Virus record (IMG/VR): IMGVR_UViG_3300021371_000010
Location: 1-64,000 of that record
DNA: 64,000 nt
Source of the DNA: a virus
Strand: one strand, 5' to 3'
The stretch's first letter is position 1. Each line of letters begins with the position of its first letter. Below the pieces are notes generated by a model. That model made no database searches, was not told the origin of the DNA, and saw only the letters and a program-made list of their open reading frames with translations. Shown here piece by piece: positions 49,962 through 58,305 of this stretch. Made by a program: the position numbers and the translations under genes.

Positions 49962-50641
49962 TGCTTTATCACAATAACGTATGGATATATAAAGACTTTT
50001 TAACAAATGCAGAATGTGAAGTTGTTCATGCTACTGCTGAGAAACACGAACTTATGTCAGGTCGTATTGGATATAAGAACAATGACCCTGATGCACCACC
50101 TAAAACTGATGGTCAACAGAACAGTGAGATCAGACAATCAGACGTTAGATGGATACCCCATAATTCATTCGTAGAAGAGATAAGTCAAAAGATTGAAGAC
50201 GGCATCAACAGTGCTAATAGAGAAGCAGGTTGGAATTTACATTGGGATCAACCAGAGTCTCATCAATATACTATCTATCATCATAGACCAGAAGCAGAAG
50301 TAAAGGGAGATCATTACACTTGGCATATTGATTCAAGTCCAGATTGGCAAGGTCAAGGTGAAAGAATTAGAAAGTTAAGTTCAACACTTCAATTGTCAGA
50401 TCCAAATGATTATGAGGGTGGACACTTTCAATACATCAATCCAAATGGTATATTCGATAAGTTAAAAAGAAACGAAGAGTGGGTAGATATGCAACAGCAT
50501 ATTACAACAGTCCCATTCTCTGCCAAATCTAAAGGAACACTTATAGTTTTTCCTTCTCATACATATCATCAAGTAACACCAGTAACGAGAGGAACAAGAA
50601 TATCACTAGTCAGTTGGTTTCATGGTCCTAAGCATGTCTAA
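49961..50641 (+). CDS. 2OG-Fe(II) dioxygenase, PKHD-type
   Basis: The 226-residue product has H122-I-D124 in YTWHIDSSPDW, H203 in FPSHTYHQVTPV and R213 in GTRISLVSWFHGP. This is a complete set of iron and 2-oxoglutarate ligands in the PKHD-type hydroxylase pattern. The N-terminal WIYKDFLTNAECEVVHATAE and middle DPNDYEGGHFQY also fit. A similar gene between uvsY and uvsW occurs in cyanophages. Substrate unknown. It overlaps the next small gene by 8 nt. Confidence 0.87.
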   Translation: MLYHNNVWIYKDFLTNAECEVVHATAEKHELMSGRIGYKNNDPDAPPKTDGQQNSEIRQSDVRWIPHNSFVEEISQKIEDGINSANREAGWNLHWDQPESHQYTIYHHRPEAEVKGDHYTWHIDSSPDWQGQGERIRKLSSTLQLSDPNDYEGGHFQYINPNGIFDKLKRNEEWVDMQQHITTVPFSAKSKGTLIVFPSHTYHQVTPVTRGTRISLVSWFHGPKHV

Positions 50642-50786
50642 GAAGAAAGCATTAATTAAACTATGTGTCATGACAGATGAAGACATCGGTCCAATGGACA
50701 TGGACGAACAAATGAAAATCGTAGAGAAAGCAATAGAGGAAAAAAGATTCTATCTTGAATCTATCAATCCACCCAAAGATGTCTAA
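50634..50786 (+). CDS. Tiny helical protein between oxygenase and uvsW
   Basis: The 50-residue product MSKKKALIKLCVMTDEDIGP + MDMDEQMKIVEKAIEEKRFY is read from ATG 50634. It overlaps the upstream stop by 8 nt and the uvsW start by 8 nt, the spacing pattern used throughout this operon. Charged amphipathic helix, no recognised motif. Its overlap on both ends and absence of frame alternatives support that it is a real gene. Confidence 0.55.
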   Translation: MSKKKALIKLCVMTDEDIGPMDMDEQMKIVEKAIEEKRFYLESINPPKDV

Positions 50787-52215
50787 TTTAGTTACAGTAC
50801 AGAAGATCGACGAGGTCTTCATGAAAGTTAATTGTGATGATGGTCTTGCAAGAGACTTGTACGATTTCTTTTCATATACAGTTCCTAATGCTAAGTTCAT
50901 GCCCTCATATAAAAATAAATTTTGGGATGGAAAAGTCAGACTCTTTTCATTAAAAACAAATAAAATTTATATTGGTCTACTGCCATATGTAGATGAGTTT
51001 TGTAGAGAAAGAGGATATGATTTTGATGGTATACAAGATGTTATAGGCAAGAAAGAACGAGACGAGTCGAATAAGATAGACGACTTTATTGATATGCTTA
51101 GTCTACCATTCGCACCAAGAGACTACCAGTTAGAAGCATTTAAAACAGCAGTGCAGTATGGTCGACAATTGCTTTTGTCTCCTACAGCATCTGGTAAGTC
51201 CCTAATCATATATCTACTAGCACGATACTATGCTGGTAAAAAAATTATTATTGTACCAACAACTTCTTTAGTTGAGCAAATGGCAAAAGACTTTGAAGAG
51301 TATGGATATACAGATAGAGTTTGTAAAATTTACAGTGGTCAAGAAGTATTTGATGCAGACATTACTGTTACTACATGGCAATCATTTGCAAAAGCACCTA
51401 AAGATGTAATGCAATCGTTTGATGTAGTTATAGGAGATGAAGCACATTTATTTAAAGCACAAACTCTCAAAGGCATCCTAGAGAAGATGAAGACTACAGC
51501 AGTGAGAATAGGAACTACAGGTACACTTGATGGTTCTGAAGTACATAGACTACAACTTGAAGGTTTGTTTGGTCCAGTAAAGAAAGTCATAACGTCATAC
51601 GAGTTGATGGAAGAAGGTACGATAGCAAATTTAACTATTGATTGTGTCATACTTCGTCATACTAAACAAAAGAAAATGACTTATCAAGAAGAGATGGATT
51701 ATCTTGTAAGCAATGAACAGAGAAATAAATTTATCACTAATCTAGTTAGTTCATTGAAAGGTAATACACTTGTACTCTTTCAGTACGTAGAAAAACATGG
51801 TGAAGTACTGTGGGAAATGTTTAACCCAATGGTCAGTAGAATGAACGGGACATTGCATTATGTTTATGGTGGTACAGATACAGAAGATAGAGAGTCAGTC
51901 AGAACTATCGTTGATTCTCCGAAGAAGAAAAATAATGTCATACTAGCATCATACGGAACATTCTCAACTGGAGTAAATATCAAGAAGATCGACAATGTTG
52001 TATTCGCATCTCCTTCAAAGTCACGTATACGTAATCTACAGTCTATTGGTAGAGGGTTACGTAAGACAGATGGTAAGACATCGATGAGACTCTTTGATAT
52101 CTCAGACAATTTACAAAACAATAATTATACACTCGAACACTTGAAAGAACGCATAAATATTTACAATGAAGAGCAATTCTCATATGAAATTAAGGAGTTC
52201 GATCTAGATGGTTAA
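50779..52215 (+). CDS. uvsW: UvsW RNA-DNA/DNA helicase
   Basis: This 478-residue protein is read from ATG 50779. It is a superfamily 2 helicase with motif I SPTASGKS (134-141), Ia IIIVPTTSLVEQM, II DEAH (220-223), III GTTGTL, and C-terminal motifs including SYGTFSTGVNIKKIDNVVFA and SIGRGLRK. The N-terminal VPNAKFMPSYKNKFWDGKVR is the UvsW-specific domain. T4 UvsW is 587 residues; the marine form is shorter. It resolves R-loops and branched DNA and shifts origin replication to recombination-dependent replication. Confidence 0.95.
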   Translation: MSNLVTVQKIDEVFMKVNCDDGLARDLYDFFSYTVPNAKFMPSYKNKFWDGKVRLFSLKTNKIYIGLLPYVDEFCRERGYDFDGIQDVIGKKERDESNKIDDFIDMLSLPFAPRDYQLEAFKTAVQYGRQLLLSPTASGKSLIIYLLARYYAGKKIIIVPTTSLVEQMAKDFEEYGYTDRVCKIYSGQEVFDADITVTTWQSFAKAPKDVMQSFDVVIGDEAHLFKAQTLKGILEKMKTTAVRIGTTGTLDGSEVHRLQLEGLFGPVKKVITSYELMEEGTIANLTIDCVILRHTKQKKMTYQEEMDYLVSNEQRNKFITNLVSSLKGNTLVLFQYVEKHGEVLWEMFNPMVSRMNGTLHYVYGGTDTEDRESVRTIVDSPKKKNNVILASYGTFSTGVNIKKIDNVVFASPSKSRIRNLQSIGRGLRKTDGKTSMRLFDISDNLQNNNYTLEHLKERINIYNEEQFSYEIKEFDLDG

Positions 52216-52708
52216 ACCAGCAAACTTAGTTCCACAAAAGTACGAAGTACTTAAGACAAGAACAGGTGCAGAGATAGTTGGCATGACTAGAGAAACTCCA
52301 ACAGGCGTTGAAATTACTTTGCCAATGATTTGTCATTTGCAAGTTGTACCAGGAACAAACAGAACTCAATGCTTATTTTATCCTTACTCGCCACTCTCAG
52401 AAGAAGAAAAGATTATAATACCAAACGAACACATTGCACACAAGTCTAAAATGAATGAGCAATTCATTCCGTTCTATGATAATGCAAGTTCGACTTGGAT
52501 GAAAATGATAGAGAACAAAACTATACCTCTTACAGAGTTTAAGAATAGATATAGTGACAATGATCTAAAAAAGTTAGTAGAAGAGTTGGCAGAAAAATAT
52601 GGACTCGAAGATACTTACATTGACGGCGATGAGTATAATCAGTTAGTCGAAGAGTGGGAAGAATTCGAGTTTGCTGAAGTTCCTAAAGACCCTAAAAAAA
52701 TTCACTAA
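52208..52708 (+). CDS. Conserved hypothetical, Sm-like N-terminus
   Basis: The 166-residue protein overlaps uvsW by 8 nt. KYEVLKTRTGAEIVGMTRET and VEITLPMICHLQVVPG form a beta pattern resembling Sm/LSm strands. A helical tail follows, KLVEELAEKYGLEDTYID with EWEEFEFAEVP. I recall similar proteins beside uvsW in marine T4-like phages without assigned function. An RNA-binding role is only a guess from the strand pattern. Confidence 0.6.
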   Translation: MVKPANLVPQKYEVLKTRTGAEIVGMTRETPTGVEITLPMICHLQVVPGTNRTQCLFYPYSPLSEEEKIIIPNEHIAHKSKMNEQFIPFYDNASSTWMKMIENKTIPLTEFKNRYSDNDLKKLVEELAEKYGLEDTYIDGDEYNQLVEEWEEFEFAEVPKDPKKIH

Positions 52709-52796
52709 CCTTACCTCTAGAACTTTAGAGAATACTAAATAAACCGTGTATAACGCGGTGTTATATGATATTATCAATGGAGATTATAATTTAATC

Positions 52797-52940
52797 ATGA
52801 CTGAACTAGTCAATAAACTTAACGAAACTGTAGAAACCTTAAAACATATTACAACAGATGACATTACCCAATTCTTAGAAATAGCAGTTCTAATTGGTAC
52901 GTTTGTCTTTTGTGTATATGCAGTGTCACCAATTATATGA
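52797..52940 (+). CDS. Small single-span membrane protein
   Basis: This 47-residue protein is read from ATG 52797; the GTG at 52746 is less likely. The N-terminal half is polar and helical (NKLNETVETLKHITTDDITQ); residues about 26-45 (LEIAVLIGTFVFCVYAVSPI) form a membrane segment. No function is evident; it opens a set of three small membrane proteins. Confidence 0.5.
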   Translation: MTELVNKLNETVETLKHITTDDITQFLEIAVLIGTFVFCVYAVSPII

Positions 52941-53005
52941 TGCTAAGAAAAGTAATTCAAATTTTCTTTAAATACTGGATCCAACCATGGCATCCGAGAA
53001 GTTAA
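52940..53005 (+). CDS. Possible 21-residue basic peptide
   Basis: MLRKVIQIFFKYWIQPWHPR followed by S, overlapping both neighbours by a few bases (GATGATG at the upstream stop). It is cationic and amphipathic. It is short enough to be chance; its only support is position in a tightly packed region. Confidence 0.22.
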   Translation: MLRKVIQIFFKYWIQPWHPRS

Positions 53006-53181
53006 CACAAAAGGCCCTACAGGTGGCCAATCTATCCCCTCCTGTTGAGCATTCTTTTATAAACAATTTAGAGAACGTACACCCAATGAGGCAAGTGGCG
53101 ATCATGTCGGTTGTCCAAGTTGCGGTCTTTGGATTTATGTTGTTAGCATTTTGGATCATCAATCTTTTTGTTGGTCATTAG
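52987..53181 (+). CDS. Small single-span membrane protein
   Basis: In this 64-residue protein, ASEKLTQKALQVANLSPPVE is soluble and residues about 38-60 (VAIMSVVQVAVFGFMLLAFW) form a membrane segment near the C-terminus, so it is a likely tail-anchored or type II protein. The next gene starts directly after its stop. Function unknown; small phage membrane proteins of this sort can be holin-related or immunity factors, but nothing here shows it. Confidence 0.52.
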   Translation: MASEKLTQKALQVANLSPPVEHSFINNLENVHPMRQVAIMSVVQVAVFGFMLLAFWIINLFVGH

Positions 53182-53298
53182 ATGCGATATATACTATACA
53201 CTACATTAATTGTTACATTCTTTTACGTTACAACGGGTGACCAAGAAAGAATGGGAAGAGCAATACTAAGAGATAATGTAGTGATGTCGAGAGCATAA
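53182..53298 (+). CDS. Tiny membrane/secreted peptide (38 aa)
   Basis: ATG directly follows the preceding TAG. The product MRYILYTTLIVTFFYVTTGD has a hydrophobic segment right after the start, then a polar tail QERMGRAILRDNVVMSRA. It looks like a signal-anchor. Supported by the tight packing; no known family. Confidence 0.42.
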   Translation: MRYILYTTLIVTFFYVTTGDQERMGRAILRDNVVMSRA

Positions 53299-53458
53299 TA
53301 TATCCCTTATTAGATATATCTGCCCCCGGCGACATATTAATCATAACATGTGAATTTTATCCTCACAAGAGGGTTTTCAAAAAAACTTTAAAAAACTTTC
53401 TAAAATAAATACTTAAAACCCACTAGCAAAAACTACTGTTTTAGAGTATTATAGATAC
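53299..53458 (+). other. Intergenic stretch before gp55
   Basis: 160 bp without a gene. It contains a weak ATATATC/GATATAT hairpin (53298-53319), a CCTCACAAGAGG mini-hairpin followed by TTTT (53361-53377), A/T-rich runs, and AATAAATACTT near 53403 resembling a degraded late box. No Shine-Dalgarno sequence precedes gp55. The control of gp55 is therefore unclear. Confidence 0.5.
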
Positions 53459-54013
53459 ATGACTAAAAGAAAAGACCCTAAAAAGGCAGAACACTATGTT
53501 AATAACAAAGAGTTCACTCAAGCAGTTGCCGAGTATAACGAAGCAGTAAAACTCGCCAAGGAGAAGGATAAAACACCTCCTCAAATGTCAAACTACATAG
53601 GGGAGTGTATCTATAAGATTGCAACTCGTCTATCTACTAGACCAAACTTTATTAATTATACTTACAGAGACGAAATGATCTGTGATGCAATTGAAAATTG
53701 TATACAGTATATTAATAACTTCAACAGAGAAAAGTCCAACAACGCATTCGCATATGTAACACAGATTTGTTATTATGCATTTCTTAGAAGAATCCAAAAG
53801 GAGAAAAAGCAAGTCTTTATCAAACAACAGATAACAAATGAGACGGGTATTTCTGAGGCGGCATTTGATACAATTGATGGTGATACGTCTGGACTAATAA
53901 ACACAAATGTTGAATGGATGCAAGAGAACATGAAAGTTGTCGAGTATTCACCAAGAAAGTCAAAGAGAGCAAAGAAAACTACAAAGAAAAATTTAGACAA
54001 CTTTACTGAATGA
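53459..54013 (+). CDS. gp55: Late transcription sigma factor gp55
   Basis: The 184-residue product (T4: 185) has PPQMSNYIGECIYKIATRLS, RPNFINYTYRDEMICDAIEN and CIQYINNFNREKSNNAFAYV, then TQICYYAFLRRIQKEKK, the region-2-like core conserved among T4-like gp55 proteins that recognises TATAAATA. The C-terminus is very basic (PRKSKRAKKTTKKN). It overlaps gp47 by 4 nt. Its presence explains the late promoters listed here. Confidence 0.93.
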   Translation: MTKRKDPKKAEHYVNNKEFTQAVAEYNEAVKLAKEKDKTPPQMSNYIGECIYKIATRLSTRPNFINYTYRDEMICDAIENCIQYINNFNREKSNNAFAYVTQICYYAFLRRIQKEKKQVFIKQQITNETGISEAAFDTIDGDTSGLINTNVEWMQENMKVVEYSPRKSKRAKKTTKKNLDNFTE

Positions 54014-55077
54014 AAATAGCATTATTAAACGATACACATGCGGGTGTCAGAGGCGACATGATGGCAATGTCCGAATATCAAGGACGTTTCTATACTGAAG
54101 TATTCTTCCCGTATCTTGACGAACATGATATCAAACATATCATTCATTTAGGAGATTACTTTGATAGACGTAAGTATGTAAACTTTGCTAGTCTACATAA
54201 TAATCGTAAGCATTTCATTGATCCTATGTTAGAGAGAGGGATATCAATGGACCTTATATTGGGTAACCATGATGTCTATTATAAATCTACAAATGATGTA
54301 AATGCACCTGAACTATTGCTTTTTGCAGATGATAACATTAACGTTATCTCAGACCCCATTGTTAAAGAATACGATGGGTTCAATATAGCATTAGTGCCAT
54401 GGATTAATAATGAGAACTATGCAGACTCAGTAGACTTTTTGCTATCAGCAAATGCATCTTGGTGTATGGGTCATTTCGAAATTGAAGGTGCAATCATGCA
54501 CCCAGGAATGACATGCCCACATGGATTAGATCACACTTACGTAAAACGTTTTGAAAAAGTACTTAGTGGTCACTTTCATCATAAATCAGAAGTAGGTAAT
54601 GTTAGATACCTAGGTTCTCAAATGCAATTTACATGGTCAGATTATGGTGATCAAAAATACTTCCATGTATTTGATACAGAGGATCAAAGTCTAACGCCTG
54701 TTCATAACCCACTTACTATGTTCGAAAAAGTATTCTATGATGATACAAAAGAATCATTCGAAACAATTAGTAATAGAGATTACAGTCAATATAATAATAA
54801 GTTTGTCAAAGTTGTTGTAGTAAACAAAGACAATCCATATTGGTTTGATACAATGATTGATAAGTTACATGGTGCAGAACCACTGCACATGACGATTGTT
54901 GATGATCACAAACACATGGACTTATTATCAGATGAAGAATTAGAGGGTGTAGAAGATACACTTACGATTCTACAGAAGTATGTTGACGGTCTAGAAATTC
55001 AAGGAGAAAAAAATCACTTAACAGAATTGGTTACTTCATTGTATAATGAAGCATTAGATGAACACAATTATATATGA
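54010..55077 (+). CDS. gp47: Recombination nuclease subunit gp47 (Mre11-like)
   Basis: The 355-residue calcineurin-like phosphoesterase has motifs LNDTHAGVRGD (D7, H9), HLGDYFDRRKY, LGNHDVYY, and later MGHFEIEG and SGHFHHKSE, supplying the two-metal site. T4 gp47 is 339 residues. It pairs with gp46 to resect DNA ends for recombination-dependent replication and host DNA degradation. It overlaps gp46 by 4 nt. Confidence 0.96.
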   Translation: MKIALLNDTHAGVRGDMMAMSEYQGRFYTEVFFPYLDEHDIKHIIHLGDYFDRRKYVNFASLHNNRKHFIDPMLERGISMDLILGNHDVYYKSTNDVNAPELLLFADDNINVISDPIVKEYDGFNIALVPWINNENYADSVDFLLSANASWCMGHFEIEGAIMHPGMTCPHGLDHTYVKRFEKVLSGHFHHKSEVGNVRYLGSQMQFTWSDYGDQKYFHVFDTEDQSLTPVHNPLTMFEKVFYDDTKESFETISNRDYSQYNNKFVKVVVVNKDNPYWFDTMIDKLHGAEPLHMTIVDDHKHMDLLSDEELEGVEDTLTILQKYVDGLEIQGEKNHLTELVTSLYNEALDEHNYI

Positions 55078-56792
55078 TAAAATTTAAACAGGTACGATGG
55101 AAGAACTTGCTTTCATCTGGTAATAAATTTACCACAATTGAATTAGATAGATCGAGTACAACTCTTATACTTGGTGAAAACGGTGCAGGAAAGTCAACGT
55201 TATTAGATGCATTATGTTTTGGACTATATGGTAAGGGGTTTAGAAATCTAAAAAAAGAACTACTTGTTAACTCAGTCAATGGAAAAGAACTACTTGTAGA
55301 AGTCGACTTCGAAGTAGGAAAGAAAAAATATAAAGTCATAAGGGGTACACGCCCCAATCGTTTCGAATTATATCTCGGAAAAACTATGCTCAATCAAGAT
55401 GCAAGTGTACGAGATTATCAAGACCACTTAGAAAAGAATATACTCAAAATGAGTCATAGGTCTTTTACTCAAGTGGCAATACTAGGATCAGCAAACTTTA
55501 CACCGTTCATGCAACTGAAAGCAAAAGATAGGCGTAAACTAGTTGAAGACCTACTAGATATATCTATATTCTCTACTATGAGAGACATACTTAGAAAGAA
55601 AGTACAGTCACATAAAATAGAGATTAAAGATACAGATCATGAAGTTGAAATTCTTGAAGAAAGAATTAGTGGTCTTACTGAACAGTTGAATGCTCTTCAG
55701 AAGAATCGTGATGAACAAATTGGTAAGTATGAATCTACAGTGAAGGAAACAGAAAACAACATTGCAAACCTCATGGAGAAAGTAGATGAAAAGACGCAAA
55801 ATGTGGTGGAGAAAGAATCCACTATCACGAATAAAAGTACTACAGAAAGTAAACTCAAACAGATTGTTGAATTGGAGAAACAACTCGAAGCAACTCGAAA
55901 GAAAGCAAATACAGATATTGAATTCTACGAGAACAACGACAACTGCCCCACATGTAAACAGGGTCTAGACCATGAACACAAGAAGAAGCACATTGAGGAG
56001 AAGCAGAATAAAATCTCAGAGATCAAGACGGCGATGTCAACTCTTGACAAACAAGTCTCAGAACTCAGAGACGAAATCGACAGAATCAATGAAGTCCAGC
56101 ACCAGATAAATGAAGTACAAAGAGAGATAGGACTTTTACAGACTGAAGTTACATCTAATCAAAAGTATATTCATAAACTTAATGGTCAAATAAAAGAGTT
56201 AAGTAAGAATATTTCTGGTGATGATAGTGTACAGAATAGACTTACATCAAACGAGGACGACTTAGATAAACTACATGCTAAACAGAAGACACTAAAAGAA
56301 CGAGGTCATTACTTTGAACTTGCTCAGTTACTTCTTAAAGATGAGGGCATCAAGTCAAAAATAATTAAACAATATGTACCAGTGATGAACAAGATGATTA
56401 CAAAGTATCTTGCATCATTAGAATTCTATGTAGGGTTTGAACTTGATGAGAACTTTGAAGAGACTATTAAGTCTAGATTCAGAGACGTATTCAAATACGA
56501 TAACTTCTCTCAAGGTGAGAAGATGAGAATCGATTTAGCATTACTCTTTACATGGAGATCAGTTGCAAGAATGAAGAATTCTGTTAACACTAATCTGTTA
56601 ATACTAGATGAGGTGTTTGACTCTTCACTTGATGCACAGGGTACAGACGACTTTTTAAGATTGTTAAATACATTATCTGAAAAGACGAATGCATTTATCA
56701 TATCTCACAAGGGCGATCAACTCTATGATAAGTTTGAAGAGGTGATTAAATTTGAGAAGTATAAAAACTTCTCTCGAATTTCAGTATCATAA
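55074..56792 (+). CDS. gp46: Recombination nuclease ATPase gp46 (Rad50-like)
   Basis: The 572-residue SMC-like ATPase has Walker A LGENGAGKST (33-42), a signature FSQGEKMRIDLAL, Walker B NLLILDEVFDSSLD, and a coiled coil with the zinc hook NCPTCKQG near residue 291. T4 gp46 is 560 residues. The coiled-coil arms include EKVDEKTQNVVEKESTIT and EIKTAMSTLDKQVSELRDEI. It acts with gp47. Confidence 0.97.
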   Translation: MIKFKQVRWKNLLSSGNKFTTIELDRSSTTLILGENGAGKSTLLDALCFGLYGKGFRNLKKELLVNSVNGKELLVEVDFEVGKKKYKVIRGTRPNRFELYLGKTMLNQDASVRDYQDHLEKNILKMSHRSFTQVAILGSANFTPFMQLKAKDRRKLVEDLLDISIFSTMRDILRKKVQSHKIEIKDTDHEVEILEERISGLTEQLNALQKNRDEQIGKYESTVKETENNIANLMEKVDEKTQNVVEKESTITNKSTTESKLKQIVELEKQLEATRKKANTDIEFYENNDNCPTCKQGLDHEHKKKHIEEKQNKISEIKTAMSTLDKQVSELRDEIDRINEVQHQINEVQREIGLLQTEVTSNQKYIHKLNGQIKELSKNISGDDSVQNRLTSNEDDLDKLHAKQKTLKERGHYFELAQLLLKDEGIKSKIIKQYVPVMNKMITKYLASLEFYVGFELDENFEETIKSRFRDVFKYDNFSQGEKMRIDLALLFTWRSVARMKNSVNTNLLILDEVFDSSLDAQGTDDFLRLLNTLSEKTNAFIISHKGDQLYDKFEEVIKFEKYKNFSRISVS

Positions 56793-56795
56793 ATA
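56788..56795 (+). promoter_or_regulatory. Late promoter-like CATAAATA before the deformylase
   Basis: One mismatch to TATAAATA, overlapping the gp46 stop. The ATG at 56803 follows after 7 nt without a ribosome binding site. Confidence 0.5.
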
Positions 56796-56802
56796 AAAGC
56801 AT

Positions 56803-57435
56803 ATGTACGAATTAATAGAAGAAGCAAGTAAAGTTTTAAGAACTCCACCACCCGAGTTTGATTTTGAGAATCCTAAGGAAGATCCTAAGGAAATCGAAAA
56901 GAATATGATTGAAGCAATGGACAAGTTTGGTGGTATAGGTCTATCTGCTAATCAAGTTGGATTACCTTACAAAATGTTTGTAATGAAATCTGCTGATAAG
57001 GGTACAGTTGCTTTTTTTAATCCAAAGATAACAAGGTTGTCACAAGAAACGGATATGATGAAAGAAGGGTGTTTGTCATTTCCCGACATATACCTAATGA
57101 TTAAACGGGCAAAAGTGGTAGAACTTGAATACCAAGATGCAGATGGAGAACAACATACACTTGTATTAGAAGGACTAGCAAGTCGATGTGTACAACATGA
57201 AGTCGATCATCTAAATGGTATTGTGTTTCTACAAAGAGCATCAAGACTTAAAATTGAACGTGCATTAAAGTCACGAGATAAAGAAAAACGTAAACGGTTA
57301 GAATATGAAAGAAGAGTTGCAATCGCAAAATACTTCCAAGAACGTGCAGAAGCAGATAAAGATTCCAGCGGATCCAGTGATGATACCGAATCTACTGGAG
57401 AAGAATCAAGCACAGGAACTGATCAAGTTTCATAG
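56803..57435 (+). CDS. def: Peptide deformylase with Ser/Asp/Glu-rich tail
   Basis: The 210-residue product has motif 1 GIGLSANQVG (44-53), motif 2 EGCLSFP with metal ligand C90, and motif 3 QHEVDHLNG with H132 and H136 and catalytic E133. All active-site residues for removing N-terminal formyl groups are present. Motif 1 has Ser-Ala-Asn-Gln rather than AAxQ. Beyond the usual phage core of about 150 residues it has a basic helix (RDKEKRKRLEYERRVAIAKY) and an acidic, Ser/Thr-rich tail. The tail overlaps the start of the next gene by 56 nt in another frame. Deformylases are frequent in marine T4-like phages. Confidence 0.95.
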   Translation: MYELIEEASKVLRTPPPEFDFENPKEDPKEIEKNMIEAMDKFGGIGLSANQVGLPYKMFVMKSADKGTVAFFNPKITRLSQETDMMKEGCLSFPDIYLMIKRAKVVELEYQDADGEQHTLVLEGLASRCVQHEVDHLNGIVFLQRASRLKIERALKSRDKEKRKRLEYERRVAIAKYFQERAEADKDSSGSSDDTESTGEESSTGTDQVS

Positions 57436-58024
57436 AGAACACGATCATCTGTACAGAATAGGAAACGAAAGGGAATACTTAGGTATTCGTTTCATGCATA
57501 TCCATACACAATGGATTCGTGATTTATTGATAAGAATTTCATATGATTTGGTTGGCAATATCAGAAAGATATCTAATCAAGTAGTGTGGCCAGAAATGAT
57601 TGCTTTAAATGAATGGCCAATTGGGGGTGAACAACACCCTCATGTCGACACATATTCTAATCAAGAAATGAATCATCAAACAACTATCGATAGACCAGCA
57701 AGAGAATGGACATGTATTCTATATCTCAATGATGATTTCAGAGGTGGTCGAACTTATATACCTGAAGGTCAAGAAATGAACTTTGATGGTGTTGTAAGAG
57801 ACTATCAATATCAAGTCTTTGAACCAGAAGCATGTGCTGGACTTCTCTTTCAAGGAATCTATCTACCCCATGGCGTAGAAAAAATCAGAAGAAATTCACG
57901 ATACACTGTATCATTTTGGTTCTCATCATCACCAGAAAAGCAGATGATGATGCAACCTGTCCACGATCTAAATCTAGATGAAGATTCATGGCGACTTGCT
58001 ATGAAAGAAGACGGCCGAATCTAA
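57380..58024 (+). CDS. 2OG-Fe(II) dioxygenase, prolyl-4-hydroxylase type
   Basis: This 214-residue protein is read from ATG 57380; an ATG at 57305 would extend it by 25 residues inside the deformylase frame, with no Shine-Dalgarno support for either. The ligand set is complete: H88-V-D90 in GGEQHPHVDTY, H164 in LPHGVEKI and R174 in NSRYTVSFWF. DFRGGRTYIPEGQEM is the usual linking strand. It has a prolyl-hydroxylase-like layout and is one of several such genes in the window. Substrate unknown. Confidence 0.85.
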   Translation: MIPNLLEKNQAQELIKFHREHDHLYRIGNEREYLGIRFMHIHTQWIRDLLIRISYDLVGNIRKISNQVVWPEMIALNEWPIGGEQHPHVDTYSNQEMNHQTTIDRPAREWTCILYLNDDFRGGRTYIPEGQEMNFDGVVRDYQYQVFEPEACAGLLFQGIYLPHGVEKIRRNSRYTVSFWFSSSPEKQMMMQPVHDLNLDEDSWRLAMKEDGRI

Positions 58025-58042
58025 AAAAACTTTCCTAAGACC

Positions 58043-58072
58043 TTGACAATGGGTCTCACTTTTTTATATACT
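58043..58072 (+). promoter_or_regulatory. Host sigma70-type early promoter with conserved spacer (copy 1)
   Basis: TTGACA (58043-58048) and TATACT (58067-58072) with 18 nt between; an alternative TATATA gives 16. The spacer contains CTCACTTTTTTA, shared with copies at 58581 and 61823. Confidence 0.82.
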
Positions 58073-58101
58073 AGTAGAGTAATAAAGAAAGGAGATACAT
58101 T

Positions 58102-58305
58102 ATGTCAAACAATACAAATACAATGATACTTGAGAAGATTCAGGACGATGTTCTTGAACTGTTCGATGGTGATGTCTGGAATGTAATCTGGGCAATAGAG
58201 AAAGAGTTCGGAATCGGTGCTTTACCGGGTGAATTCACTACAGATGATTGCTTCATCGATTGTCTAATCAATCTTAGATTCGAACAACTAGGAGATATGG
58301 CGTGA
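58102..58305 (+). CDS. Small acidic early protein
   Basis: The 67-residue product MILEKIQDDVLELFDGDVWN then VIWAIEKEFGIGALPGEFTT and DDCFIDCLINLRFEQLG is acidic and helical with two closely spaced Cys. AAAGGAGA ribosome binding site at 7 nt; expressed from the promoter at 58043. The next gene starts in its stop codon (GTGA). No family recognised. Confidence 0.65.
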   Translation: MSNNTNTMILEKIQDDVLELFDGDVWNVIWAIEKEFGIGALPGEFTTDDCFIDCLINLRFEQLGDMA

